The notes under the pieces are model-generated. The model saw nothing but the letters and a program-made list of their open reading frames with translations, searched no databases and had not been told where the DNA came from. Both the position numbers and the translations under genes were made by a program. From Symsagittifera roscoffensis (Eukaryota > Xenacoelomorpha > Acoela > Convolutidae), in assembly GCF_963678635.1 (NCBI RefSeq), contig NC_087070.1, positions 23,607,419 to 23,671,418 on the forward strand: a DNA stretch of 64,000 nt, in the 5' to 3' direction. Shown one piece after another: positions 43,601 to 53,853 of the stretch (position 1 is its first letter; every line of letters begins with the position of its first letter).

Positions 43601-46298
43601 CCTAATAGCAGCAGTACTAAAACTTATTAACTCGTCTTTTCCAATTTGCTCATTCAATCACAGAAGAACAGAATTTTGTACATCAAATTGTATTCCAACG
43701 GATTATTCCAACACAAATACTTTAATTATTTCCATTTCAAATTCCGCATTTCTTTATTTTTTAATTCTTAATTGTAGCCTAATTTATTCACCTGTAGATA
43801 AAAAAATTGTAGATACTGTTAATATGAATAATAAGAATATTGTAATTAATCCCACCACTTCCGGTATTTCCGTAGATTTAGAATTCAAACTTTTACCAAA
43901 TCATATCAATCTCGTTAAAAAATACCGTGAAAACTTGAAGTTGCCGGATCGACCCTTGGATTTAAATATTTTATTTAACGCCAAGTTAGTGGCTTTCTTG
44001 ACAGAAGACGATCCCATGTTAAGCCCTATTGTTAAAGCACTTCAAAATAAGGTGGAGAAGATTAATGCAGATTCTCCTTACTTCAAACATTTCACCCGAG
44101 ACCTTCACGAATCCGATGGATTACTTTACATGGACGGCAAACTCGTTATTCCATTTACCCTACGAAACGCGATGATGAAGACTCTCCACGAAACACATCC
44201 AGGTCAATTCGGAATGAAATATTTGGCCCAACACATTTGGTGGCCGCACATTAACAGACAAATCTACTTTCATGGAATTAATTGCTCAGAGTGTACATCG
44301 GCGGGTAAGAATATAAATTCTGTTATCCCTAATTCACAAATTAGTGAACTTCCTCCATTATCAGAACCAAATGAAGAACTTGATTTAGACTTCGCGGGTC
44401 CTTTGGATTCTTATTGGGGGTCAAATAAATACATTTTACTTTGTATTGACAGATTTTCTAAATTTCCGTCGGCAAAAATTACATCATCTACCTCTTCAAA
44501 AACAGTTATAGAATTTTTACAAGACTACATATTCTTACACGGTATACCTTATTCTATAAGGGTGGATCATGCTACTTGCTTTACAAGTCAAGACTTCAAA
44601 TCATTCTGCGATTCTAACAACATCAAAATAATCTTTTGTACAGTAGGCGATCACCGATCCAATGGATTAGTCGAAAAACTCGTACACACTGTAAAAGTCA
44701 AACTACTGGCTATCTCCAAAGAACATCATAAAACCACGTTACAAAATGCCGTTTCAAAAATCATTTGGAACCTACGTTCTACTTTCCAATCAAAAATTAA
44801 ATGCTCACCTTTCGAGATCCACTATAACAGAAAACCAAATACTATTTGGAAACAATTAGCTTCGGGTAAACCTTCCTTTGGAATTTTAGACAAAGGGAAA
44901 TCAATACTGTCTAAGGATCGAGCTAAGGATTGGAACGCGGATGATAGAATCGAGGACGGATACAAGGACGATCTGATTGCGAAGAAGAACCAAAATCCGA
45001 CTGAAAAAGGCTACGATACAGACTATGCCTCATCCTCGAAAACGACTCAAAACAGAAGACCAATCGAAAGCCCTTTTAAAGGTAAAATCCTTCGGAAAAC
45101 TAATGGTAATATCAACCGAGACTGTTTTTATAAAGAACTAAACAAAAGAATTATAAATTCTTCGACTTCGACAGTTAAGTTATCCGACGGAAAAATAATA
45201 CGAAAATCCGACATTGCGATTCCTATCTCTACCTCAAATAAAATCAGACCTTTTAGAGGAAACATTTCATTCCCTTACTTTTCTAACCCTAATGTCGAAG
45301 TAGGTCAAAAACTGGAATGCTCAAAAAGAAAACCAAAACCCAAGAAGCCAACAAAAAGAAGGAACAGACAATTAGACCCGACATCATCTGACAACCTAAC
45401 TAGGACACGCATTTCTGGACCATCATCCATCCCGACAAGAAGACAGACACGACGCTCAAAGAAGTCACCAACTCCTCCAGGTTACCTTGCTTCGGATGAA
45501 TCTATGCTAATTCCTTCGGATATTTCGGATACTAGCGAATGGGAATGGATAGCGGGCGGTTTTCCTTGTAGAGACGTAGCCAGAGAGCGCTTTATTTCGG
45601 ATTCACTTACACCTCACATATCACTCGGAAATAACTTTAACTCTTCTATAACCAATCCTGAAATAAAATCTGAGATTTTAGAAAACGACAGTTTCCCAAT
45701 CAGTGAACAACCCATGGATCAATCATACGAGTGCCCAATAAGTATAGTGCCAGCCAGCCGAACATCTAACTCGACGGATCAGAGAACCGTCAATCAGGGA
45801 GGGGAAAATGACACCATTGGACAAAACGACCCACAAGTGGAACATAATCTGACGGAAACCGACTCAAACATAAACTTTCCGGTGTATGAGATAAGCGACT
45901 CAACGGATGAGTGCGCTATATCCAACAGTCCTGCCATAATACCCGGTAAAATTCCTACTACTATTCGCCGCTCTAGTAGAAACGTCGGCCCACCAAAATT
46001 TTATGGTAAACGTTACTTCATTGATGCCGTAGAGAGTGTCCAAGAAGCCTCTGGTTCGGCGGCCGAGCCTATTGTGTTAGAGATTGAGGAACCACATGAG
46101 ACTATCAACAGGACGAATCCGGCGGAGTTAATTGTTCTAGATTCAGATTCATCATCTTCATCAGATCAAATGTCAAACTCATCAACCGACGAATCACTGA
46201 GAATGAAAATAGCAAATTTCGGCGAACACTCTGATCTTGATAGTGAACTTTTCAACACCGAACTTGAAAACTTTTTAAAAGATTATAAAACTTTATAA
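40632..46298 (+). CDS. Element C gag-pol polyprotein
   Basis: An open frame of 1885 codons counted from 40641, with no internal stop. Positions in residues from there: gag to about 215; two zinc knuckles at 221-257 (CMKCGG..., CTSCKFKGHFTRLC); protease with VDSASPVSFL, catalytic Asp near 348; RT about 490-690, with LALDSK, TNLDLKNAYSQL and the YLDD box at 664-667; RNase H with TDASHNGLGASLEQ near 812, YSTNELELLGVVWA and TDHKALLSAL near 880; a linker of about 220 residues; integrase zinc finger H-H-C-C at about 1182-1222; core with LDFAGP Asp near 1249, VDH Asp near 1308 and GLVEK Glu near 1344, the last two exactly 35 residues apart. The final ~480 residues are Ser/Thr/Pro/Asp-rich with SSRNVGPPKFYGKRY. 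All catalytic residues I looked for are present. Confidence 0.93.
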   Translation, partial: PPNLENPPDGETDAQRRLRLERNIQEQRRHDEEETASIKTETKKFNGMRIEEADKKLRSVLYLALGNEGKRIFGQKFTKVKVLQISFKEFWEFLAIAFVRKSNVTFERHKLLNRKQRDRESLEQFWGALAEMAKKCDISAGEEEWIRDIFINNMKNYDIQRKLLTETLPPREALNVALIDEKGILNHLKLTNNFKSNGSSVHKPNNHFNVKREPTLNIERSNSCMKCGGSFSKGHLAVCPAKDTTCTSCKFKGHFTRLCRSRRKNVNIVNTQIVDNTDFNPSDFPDVNTDHADRECCGVINAWSESGQSENDDYSVLNVTTIFDNDGKELKKLLNIGLGKENQVILNIQVDSASPVSFLKKNVLHELKLRDPYLKIYPVDKTTRDLYFGFRDNAINITGKVKIPIFSNGWSDNDCQFFLTEGHERNILGNDNLPKVGIEVSQKHFPHFQTNKQCKSVNSISQTNQDREILNISKSFKNLFLRIGKIKNQMKITHFHEPLKPIQLKGRRVPLHLLDPVKTELNRLKAEGHIKKLENCDEDRFISPIVITCRKDKSIKLALDSKFINKQIYKNKYQMPNIHELVDNVAAQITNDSVGKVWFTNLDLKNAYSQLALDKFTSNQCNFSIVGGDITGTYQFLTGFYGLGDMPNEFQRVMDSTLGSIPFTNCYLDDILISSKGTFLDHKNIVLKILSTLDEYNFAVKWSKCKFFQKEIEWLGFKISKSGITPLFDKSKAIKDLPIPKNLKELRSFFGSINQYIKFVPNLASLGSPLRPLLNKKSIFQWNDDHTKAFERIKEEIVNLTENTHFDVKRKTRVKTDASHNGLGASLEQLHGNDWKTISFASRFLNPHESKYSTNELELLGVVWAVEHYKNYLYGSDFEIITDHKALLSALSPNHGNKTYHSRLTRWVDRLLPFNFSIKHIAGKDMGFTDLISRIPSGKALPTSHYDEEFVVANINKINKSLNPSEKLRNTCSAIGHNLENSDYFLLRNYLIAAVLKLINSSFPICSFNHRRTEFCTSNCIPTDYSNTNTLIISISNSAFLYFLILNCSLIYSPVDKKIVDTVNMNNKNIVINPTTSGISVDLEFKLLPNHINLVKKYRENLKLPDRPLDLNILFNAKLVAFLTEDDPMLSPIVKALQNKVEKINADSPYFKHFTRDLHESDGLLYMDGKLVIPFTLRNAMMKTLHETHPGQFGMKYLAQHIWWPHINRQIYFHGINCSECTSAGKNINSVIPNSQISELPPLSEPNEELDLDFAGPLDSYWGSNKYILLCIDRFSKFPSAKITSSTSSKTVIEFLQDYIFLHGIPYSIRVDHATCFTSQDFKSFCDSNNIKIIFCTVGDHRSNGLVEKLVHTVKVKLLAISKEHHKTTLQNAVSKIIWNLRSTFQSKIKCSPFEIHYNRKPNTIWKQLASGKPSFGILDKGKSILSKDRAKDWNADDRIEDGYKDDLIAKKNQNPTEKGYDTDYASSSKTTQNRRPIESPFKGKILRKTNGNINRDCFYKELNKRIINSSTSTVKLSDGKIIRKSDIAIPISTSNKIRPFRGNISFPYFSNPNVEVGQKLECSKRKPKPKKPTKRRNRQLDPTSSDNLTRTRISGPSSIPTRRQTRRSKKSPTPPGYLASDESMLIPSDISDTSEWEWIAGGFPCRDVARERFISDSLTPHISLGNNFNSSITNPEIKSEILENDSFPISEQPMDQSYECPISIVPASRTSNSTDQRTVNQGGENDTIGQNDPQVEHNLTETDSNINFPVYEISDSTDECAISNSPAIIPGKIPTTIRRSSRNVGPPKFYGKRYFIDAVESVQEASGSAAEPIVLEIEEPHETINRTNPAELIVLDSDSSSSSDQMSNSSTDESLRMKIANFGEHSDLDSELFNTELENFLKDYKTL

Positions 46299-46963
46299 CC
46301 ACTTAGATATACTTTAATCTGATATTCCGGCTTACCAAATAACACACATTACTGAGTAAACCGGTGCTAACATTCAGATATTAACATCTGCTCACTAAAC
46401 TTGAGAACTTAATCCTGCGGATAAATTTTCATGTAGAAGACATTTTCAAGTGTCCTCCTAATTTCCTTAATTCGCCTACACTCCAGTTTGTGTTTTACAA
46501 ACCAAGACCTCCTCCATCAAAATTTTGTGCTATCTAGGTATTTTACCTTGTAAACCGGTGCTAATTTTCCAGTTACCAAAAAGTGTTTGCTAAATTTGAC
46601 AACCTTATCCTTCGGATAAATTTCACCCGTCAAAAGAAATTATCATCTGTTGCTCCCATAATTTCTTTAAATCATATCCTCTTCACTCGCGCATTATAAA
46701 CTATGACCTCACTCATAAAACGTGGTTTTAAATTTCAGCGTTATGCCAAAACGTGATGCCTTACCTCATCTTAACATAACCCTTATCTATCGGAATCTGG
46801 ATAATCTTTGTTCTTTCATTTAACACTAGTGGAGCTTACTTAGTGCTAGTACCTCCTCTCAAGGCGCTTTAATTTTCTTTCCTAGTCCTTAAAGGGGGAG
46901 AAAGGAGTCAGTCATAGTTAGTTATTGTGCATTACTTATTGCAATTTAAATTTTTTCCTGCTT
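46299..46963 (+). other. Element C 3' untranslated region with ~196 bp direct repeat
   Basis: GTAAACCGGTGCTA occurs at about 46356 and 46552, followed in both by related blocks ending in TCC(T/G)(T/G)CGGATAAATTT and AATTTC(T/C)TTAA. This is an imperfect tandem repeat of about 196 bp. No open frame of useful length is present, so no env gene. A purine tract AAAGGGGGAGAAAGGAG lies at 46891-46907. Confidence 0.7.
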
Positions 46964-46970
46964 AGGGGAA
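46964..46970 (+). promoter_or_regulatory. Polypurine tract next to 3' LTR
   Basis: AGGGGAA abuts the TG of the 3' LTR, the expected place for the plus-strand primer. A longer purine run at 46891-46907 could be a second (central-type) tract. Confidence 0.65.
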
Positions 46971-47185
46971 TGTTGTGATTTTACATCAGGTTTTGCAATT
47001 ATTGCTAAACATACTTATTTAATTAACCGGTCACTTAGTTATGACCTTCACTAGCCATTCTCTCCGGCGGAGAGAATGATCTCTCATTGTTTTAATGTTT
47101 TAACTTACCGACTAATTCATCTTATTTCTTATTCTTTTTAATAGTTTTAATTTAGAATTAGCTACAACAAAGTAACATTTTATCA
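46971..47185 (+). repeat. 3' LTR of element C (215 bp)
   Basis: By eye it is identical to 40238-40452, including the ATTCTCTCC-GGC-GGAGAGAAT palindrome (47057-47077). ACCTA follows at 47186-47190. Confidence 0.97.
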
Positions 47186-47190
47186 ACCTA

Positions 47191-48100
47191 ATTCGCCTGT
47201 TTTTTTTTCATGTGCTACTAATGTATTATTACTATACTAGTGTACAAAGTTAAACGCAAATTCTCGTTTTTGCTCTCTTAAACGCCTAATTTTAGAATCA
47301 TTGCAGAAAATATTTATTTTGATTCTTATCAAATTTTTTACATCGAGCGATTGCAAGTGATCAGAATTACCCTCTTCGAAAGTGTAATTTTTTTTATTGA
47401 AAACACTTCCCAGTTTGTTTCGGGTCTAAAAGTGCTAGTTGTTACCATCCGCACTAACTTTTTCAAAACGCGTAACAGTGTAAGAAACGTAAAGTTGCAA
47501 AGCGTAATAGTAAAGTTGTCACACTCCTGATTTCAATTTTTTTGCTGAGATTGTTTTACGTTGTTTGAACAATTGTTTTATTCCGCTTATTCGAGAAAGA
47601 GTTCACTACGATGCAAAACCTAGCAGATACAGAGAAAACTGGCATTCGCAGACCCTGAAAGACTGGTAAGGGCTTCAAATTGAAAAATGAGGTTTTCAGA
47701 GAGGTTAGTTCAAATCATATGAAATCGCTCGACGCAAAAATTTTGTTAAACCTAAAAGTAGTTATTGTCCAAAACAATACTCAAAGTTAGGCATTTTGAA
47801 AAGAAAGACTTTAATACTGTCTTAAATTTTGGCTTAACTGGTGCGTAATTTTGTCTACTAGTGTAATTTTAAGCTCCCTTTTCAAATTAAATAAATTCAA
47901 TTTATTCTGACTGTGCCGCACTCTCGTATCCTGTAAGACCTACAAAAACCTGTATCATTATCTGTAAATTATCGGCAATTTAACAGATAATATGAAGAAT
48001 AAGTAATATCTGAAACAATGGGTTAAACATTTTTCGGTTAACATATTTAGCAATACGGATTCCAACAATCTCAAACCTCTATAAACATTTTGATGGCAAA
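47191..48100. repeat. Long diverged repeat, partial copy 2
   Basis: Blocks near 47330-47400 (TTTACATCGAGCGATTGCAA) match 53460-53490 (TTCTACATCGAACGACAGCAA). Blocks near 47590 match 39108 and, in reverse orientation, 53590-53635 (TTTTGCATCGTAGAG). No gene is recognised. Confidence 0.5.
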
Positions 48101-48105
48101 CTGAC

Positions 48106-48222
48106 CTTAATTGGACAAACCAGTAGTTTTCAAGGCTTTTTGTCTAAGAAACCCTAATTTTAGCTTTTTCACTTTCGCGCTATAATGAGGTCATTAGTTA
48201 AAGATTAATTTAAGTGCGAACA
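48106..48222 (-). repeat. 3' LTR of the BEL/Pao element
   Basis: A 117 bp direct repeat of 52656-52772. On the minus strand the pol frame runs into it, and its stop codon (48210-48212) lies inside the LTR. GCGGAAGA just before the LTR start may be the purine tract. The distal end reads AATTAAG and not the usual CA. Confidence 0.8.
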
Positions 48223-48730
48223 TCTTCCGCGCCCAAAGGAGCGAAAACGGGTGCGAGTTTTACGGCCGGTCGAGTTAGTTCCCCGGAGCGGTTGGTAACT
48301 ACGGCAGATCGGGCTATGTTGTCTTTTCCGTAATTAAGGGTTTTTATACGAGCCAGAGGGTAGTGTCCCCTTGGGCTGTGTTCGTCAACAATCCACACTG
48401 AATCCCCTGTTTTTAAAATAACGTCACTATCGGAGTGCCACATACTGCGTTTATTCAGCGCTGGCACATAATATCGCAGCCAACGACTCCAAATTGCGTT
48501 GGCGTAGCTTTGCGCTCGGATATATTGCTTTCGATGGTCGAAGTGCTCCTGGAAAGAGAGAGAAGGGAAGCTAGTACCATTTCGGCCTAACAAAAAATGA
48601 TTAGGAGTTAACACCTCGAAACCATCCGGACTTGCACTTACTGATGTTATAGGTCGAGCGTTCAGTGATTGTTCTACAAGACAGAAAGTTGTTTCAAGGA
48701 CTTCGGGAGTGAGCTTTCTACTTCCTATTA
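48210..48730 (-). pseudogene. BEL integrase C-terminal part
   Basis: The frame reads LTPNHFLLGRNG, then WSRWLRYYVPALNKRSMW and GDSVWIVDEHSPRGHYPLARI, and ends GAEDVRT at a TAA inside the LTR. These are the typical last blocks of BEL/Pao integrase. The frame is also open upstream of the first Met to about 48730 (TPEVLETTFCLVEQSLNARP). A one-base shift near 48740 separates it from the preceding frame. Confidence 0.8.
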
Positions 48731-50113
48731 TTGCGTAGAAACCCTTTTACAACACCGAACGAGACGTTCCCAAGAACCACCGTGATGCGGGGCTGCCGGG
48801 GGGTTAAATTTCCACTTAATACCGTTTTTCGCCAGCTGGTGATGATAGCGATAATGAAAATCACTTACGAACAATTTCACCAGAGTATGCCTTCCATCAA
48901 GGGTTATGGGGTGTTTTGTGTCATATTCAGTTTCAACTAGGCGGCGAATTCGCCCGGTTGAACGAATGAGGAATGCAGGACCCATTAACGGTGCACATTG
49001 TGCGATACAACTAGACTTTTTGACGGTTTTGTCGCAGGACAGGAGTAAATATTCCGCTTCAAAAGATTCCTTTTGGGAAATCAACAAAAGTCGTTGTTTG
49101 GTGGTTTCTAATTCAACCGGATCGGTTATTTCTTTGACTTTAGTGCGGTAGTGCCGGTGTTTCGGACTAAGTCTCAGTATGAAGGCAACCACTCGCTGGA
49201 GTTTACGAAACGAGCTGAATTCTTCCCATGCAAATAAAATGGGTTGTTTTTGTTTTTGTGCAACGTTTGAAAAATTAGAGGCCTGCTGTAAACCTTCATT
49301 AAGGTCACAAGCGGGATCAGCCATGCGGATTTTCTTAAGTGTTTCTATGCTCGGCTTGAAAAGCCACTCGCCACTTTTCAGCAGACTTGGCCCGTTCACC
49401 CAGCTGCTTGTTTTTAAGGACTCCGCTGAGATTCCTCTGGTTCCTGTATCAGCAGGGTTGTCTCCACTTAAAACGTGAAACCACTGGTCTACGGTCGTAC
49501 TTTCCAGAATCTCTCCAATCCGGTTTGCCACGAACGTGGGTTGCTTACTACCTGAATTTAACCACTGGAGCACAGCGGTGCTGTCAGTCCACATGAACAT
49601 GTTTGACACAGGAATGGTTAGAGCTTTGATGACATCTTCCTTCAAGCAGGTAGCGAGTAACGCGGCCTGCAGTTCAAGCTTCGGGATGGAAAGCGCTTTC
49701 ATGGGCGCGACTCTTGCTTTTCCAAAGACGAAGGCAACTTGTGTTTCGAGTGAAGTTTTCACACGTGCGAGAAGAAAAGCTACAGCACAAAAAACTTTTT
49801 CTGAGCTGTCACCGAACATGTGTAAATCAACCCAATCAACTGGTGCGGAGAAGTAGCTGCGCTTTACACTAATTTTTCCCAGAGATGACAAACCAGAGTG
49901 CCAGGCAAGAAATTTTGTCTTGATATCAACGGGTAGCTCATCATCCCATTGTTGGCCACGAATGCGCCAGATTTCTTTAAACAATAATCGCGCTCTTACG
50001 GTATAGGGCGCTACGAGACCTATGGGGTCGAAAACGGAAGAAACAAAACTTAACACTGTTCGCTGTGTTATCGAATTATTAAGTTCACGGTTGACACCAC
50101 GGTTTACGACCAA
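48728..50113 (-). pseudogene. BEL RNase H and integrase with deleted core
   Basis: The 461-codon frame begins in the RT/RNase H connection (FVSSVFDPIGLVAPYTVRA, ARLLFKEIW). RNase H motifs are FGDSS, PKLELQAALLA, WTDSTAVLQWL and GDNPADTGTRG. The integrase starts with RIRRLVETEYDTKHPI and goes to DFHYRYHHQ, then passes directly to LAKNGIKWKFNPPAAPHH. In complete elements roughly 150-170 residues lie between these blocks, including the rest of the zinc finger and two catalytic aspartates. The deletion keeps the frame and its join lies near 48835. The integrase cannot be catalytic. Confidence 0.85.
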
Positions 50114-50172
50114 AGTGTCGTCGATATGGTCCCACTTCAGACCAAGAACATGAGAAAAATTATCCCCACAAG

Positions 50173-50679
50173 TTACAATATTTTTACTTTTCCGTTGCGG
50201 CGCGCTTTGGGCGGGTTTAACTCTTTATTAATTTTAGTTACGTTACTTATGAACTTAGTTAATTTAAAACCACCTAGAGCTAACAGAGTAATCAACTCTT
50301 GACTCATTTTAAATGCAACATCAGGGTCCTCAAAGGAGTCTAGGTAGTCGTCCATATAAATTTTCTCTAGAACTGCGGACGCTGCGTCAGGGAACATCGC
50401 CTGATTATCCATTGCAGTCCGTTGCAATGCATAAATTGCACACGTTTGCGAATCTCTCGCTCCAAAGATATGTCTGGTGTACTGGTGTACAACCACATCG
50501 GCTGTGGGGTCCTTTCGCCACAGAAAACGAAGAGATGGTTGGTCCTCTGGAAGGACGCCGACTTGTAGGAACATCCCTTCAATGTCAGCCGATACGGCAA
50601 AATGATATTGACGAAAACGGAGGAGAACGAACACAAGGTTTCCCAGTAGGTCGGGTCCTACTAGGAATGATTTGTTCAA
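50173..50679 (-). pseudogene. BEL reverse transcriptase, palm
   Basis: The frame starts with NKSFLVGPDLLGNLVFVLL and continues with VSADIEGMFLQVGV and LRFLWRKD. The catalytic box IYMDDYLDS lies near 50343-50370. Short losses with frame changes separate it from the frame before (50696) and after (50113). Confidence 0.85.
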
Positions 50680-50695
50680 TGACGTACCGTGGAAT

Positions 50696-52655
50696 TTAGA
50701 CGCTCACTTTACCAGGTTTGTTTGGGTTCACCACGGGATGGTGAGGAAGATACCACTCGCGTATGCTGCGGTACGAAAAATTATGGGGAGGAACTTGAAT
50801 CACGTATCTTTTACTCAATTCATCTTCGATAGTTTTTGAGTATTGATCCCTTAAGTGAGGATCTTTCGCTAAACGTTTTTCCAACGATTTTAACTGAACC
50901 AAAGAGGAATAGTAATTGTCTGGTAACATGATAGATTCTTCTGCCCAAAACATACTTACAGTGTATCTTGATCCATCATGGACGGTGGAGGAATCAAGTA
51001 TTTTAGCCGCCCTTTTGTCCTCGGCTGAGCGGGAGTCGACCTGTTTGTAGGCTCCGTATGACTCTATTTCATACCAGCGTTTGATTTGACAAGCTAGTTC
51101 GGTATCATTCGTATTGCACTTGAAACAAGTAGAAAGGAAACCACTAGATGTCGGCATTGGGCCAACAAAGACCCAGCCTATTGGAAGGCGAACCGCGACG
51201 GGCGAAGTGTTTAGATCGGCCTCATTCTTGAAAAACTCTTCAGGCCGAATAGCATGGAAGGAGTCTTGACCAATTATTAAGTCTAAATCGGCGTAGCTAT
51301 ACACAATTGGTTTGATTGGAGCAAGGTACGGATACTTATTCTGTAATGCAGGGATGTTGACGGTATCGGCACCGACTTTAAGTTCATCCTTGACAAATGC
51401 GGTTAATTCGAATATGTATTCGAATCCATCAAAGTTAGAAGATACCTTCATCTGATCTTGTTTCGTTTTAACAACAGTCGTTGTGTTAATACCATTTACT
51501 GTGAGATCCAAATCTCTTACTGAGAGATTCAGACATTTGACTAATTTAGCCGATATCCAGGAATGACTAGATGCTGAGTCACACAATGTTAAACAATCAG
51601 CACTCTGGAAATTGGTGGAAACTTGGAGCTTGATTATGGGCAGTAACCCTTTCGATGTTATGATTGATGATTGGTCGTTCGAGATTGCGCAACTTACATC
51701 CAACGGAACGGGATTAATTTCTGCATGATTCGAACTTGCGTTTGGTATATTCTTGCTGAATGACTTTCGATCAGCGTTTGTGCTCGTTTTATCCGGCTCT
51801 GCATTAGATCTTGTTTGACCAGCGTTGGGTCTGAAATGGCTATCATTTTTGTCCGGATTTCGACTAGGAAAAACACGTTCAGCACCATGGAGAAGTACAC
51901 TATGGGTGCTAGTGCAACCTGGTTTGGTGCATTTCTTTGGTCTGGGACATTGCCGGAATGCGTGGTTCCCTTGTAAGCAGGAGAAGCACAATTTGTTTTC
52001 CGCAGAGAATTTCGCACGTTGTGTTGGAGTTTTCTCCTTAATCACAGAGCACTTCCACAAGGCATGTTTCCCCTTGCAGAGGATACAAGAAGGATATTCA
52101 AAATTTTTCTCAACTGTACTTGTCGAGGCAAAAACTCTCGTTACAGATTTAGTTTTGGATGGCTCTTCGACTTTGGGCTTTCCAGGCATATTTTTCATTT
52201 GCTCATGAGCTTCTGCTTTATGTTTTAACCAATTGTTAAAGTCAATTAGGTTGGGGCGTGACCAATTACGTTTCACGACAAAAAGTGACCACGATTCTCT
52301 CATGTTTGGTGGAATTTTCGAAAGAGCTTGATTTAACAAAGAGACGCTTTTCAAATCTTCTTTATAACCAAGAGATCTAAAGACAGCCACTAGACTTGAA
52401 ATGGTCATCGAGAAGCTAATGATGTTCTCAGAGTTGTGCATTCGAAGCTGCGGGAAACTGGACAACTTATCAAGGTGGGCCGTAATTACGTTTTGTGGCT
52501 GGCCAAACTTTCTTTCCAGAGTTTTCAGAGCATCCTTATACATTCTTCCACTGTATGCGAACTCTGCTATGGCTGACTTAGCTTTTCCCGTGACTAATGT
52601 TTTTATATAAGTTAACTTCACATCATCGCTTAGAGACGCTGCGTCTACAGTACTG
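50696..52655 (-). pseudogene. BEL gag C-terminus, protease and RT start
   Basis: From the 5' side: the open frame starts inside gag (SDDVKLTYIKTLVTGKAK) directly after the LTR, so the N-terminal part and the usual leader are missing. Then come the DUF1759-like region (LERKFGQP, SWSLFVVKR), zinc knuckles (CILCKGKHALWKC, CFSCLQGNHAFRQC) at about residues 180-225, and the A17-type protease (LTLCDSASSHSWISAKL). The RT start has VRLPIGWVFVGP, ELSKRYVIQVP and EWYLPHHPVVNPNKPGKV. A stop at 50696 truncates it within RT. Confidence 0.85.
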
Positions 52656-52772
52656 CAAAATTAGCCAAACCATTAGTTTTCAAGGCCTTTTGTCTAAGAA
52701 AATCTAATTTTAGCTTTTTCACTTTCGCGCTATATTGACTTCATTAATTTAAGATTAATTTAAGTGCGAACA
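52656..52772 (-). repeat. 5' LTR of the BEL/Pao element
   Basis: A direct repeat of 48106-48222, about 89 percent identical. No primer-binding site follows on the minus strand; gag coding sequence starts at once, which shows a deletion of the leader. Confidence 0.8.
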
Positions 52773-52777
52773 CTGAC

Positions 52778-53807
52778 TTTCAATTTTCAGAAAGCAGTTA
52801 GAGTTAATTTGGAGTTTCCTCTTTCCCTCATTCATATAAAACTGTTTTGAAAATTTTTAAATTGTTTTAATATCAAGATTTTATGTATATACATTTCTTT
52901 CTGAAAACAGATAGTTTTATTGTTTTAACCTTGAGTTCAATAAAGTATTCTCAAATGAGTTCAATAAAGGACTCTGATGAAAATGGTCATTTCTAAAACC
53001 GCAAGATATAAAAATCCTTGTAACGGAGTTTTCATATTTTTCTTCCTAGCTAACTCTGCGCATTTGCTCTTGCTCCATGTACAAAATTGGTCCAAATTCT
53101 CTGTAGATTAGTGGAAACAAACAGCGCATATTCAGTTTTTTACTATCTAAAACCTATGAATTATTGTATCTTTTCGTTTTTCAACAATTACTACGAAAAT
53201 GAAAAAAAATTCAACATCAACGGAGAGCAAGTAGTTAGATCTATGCTTTTTCAAAATTTCGATATTTAGTTTCAACGACATAGCAGTCCATTCTGGGTAA
53301 GAAAAATATCGTTTGTCATTTCTTAGGTGAAGTGAGTTGCTTCTTGAAAAATCAAAGTGTAGATTTGTTTACAAGTGGGCAAAATGAAACAAAAATTCAG
53401 TTTTTTAATGTCTAAAAAGCTTGATCTAAAGGACCAAATTGGAAAAATTGACTTCAAAATTAAACAAATTTCTACATCGAACGACAGCAATTGATGTGCG
53501 CTACCCTCTCTTTAAGTCTCAGTTTTGAGTATGATAAACTTACCCAAAATTTTTTTGGAGTCGGAAAATGCAATTCCTTACCGTCTGCGCTCGGTTTTGC
53601 ATCGTAGAGATTTTTTTCCCGAATAAACGGAGTAAAAGCATTCTTCGTTCCACGTGAAATATTCTCAGCAAGAAAATTGAAATAATTAGTGTGACAAATG
53701 GATTAAACTAAGCTTTGTTAACCTTTCATGCGTGTGGATAATAATAATTAGCCTTTTCAGATTCCAAAAAAACTGGTAAGTGCTTGAAATTGAAAATCGA
53801 GACTTTC

Positions 53808-53853
<46 letters not shown>

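Larger units (their letters stand above)
40238..47185 (+). mobile_element. Element C: near-intact Ty3/gypsy-type LTR retrotransposon
   Basis: The element is 6948 bp long, with LTRs of 215 bp at both ends that I read as identical, and ACCTA target duplications at 40233-40237 and 47186-47190. It has a primer-binding site at 40453, one gag-pol frame to 46298, and a purine tract next to the 3' LTR. Domain order is gag, zinc knuckles, protease, RT, RNase H, integrase, long C-terminal tail, which is the Ty3/gypsy order. No envelope-like frame follows. Identical LTRs show a recent insertion. The only visible defect is an in-frame TAA at 40629-40631. Confidence 0.95.
48106..52772 (-). mobile_element. 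Defective BEL/Pao LTR retrotransposon
   Basis: Two 117 bp direct repeats (48106-48222 and 52656-52772) align without gaps with about 13 differences, and CTGAC stands outside both (48101-48105, 52773-52777). On the minus strand the LTR starts TGTTCGCACTTAA. Between them lie the BEL/Pao pol domains: DUF1759-like gag region, zinc knuckles, protease, RT with YMDD, RNase H and integrase. The element is 4.67 kb, shorter than usual, because the gag N-terminus and the integrase core are missing. LTR divergence of about 11 percent indicates an older insertion than element C. Confidence 0.88.

Noticed and set aside
43650-43800. Hydrophobic stretch in element C polyprotein as an envelope transmembrane segment
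   Set aside because: It lies between RNase H and integrase within pol and has no signal peptide or fusion-type context; it aligns with the linker of element B.
48731-49856. Plus-strand frames of 69-106 codons
   Set aside because: They are antisense shadows of the BEL RNase H/integrase frame.
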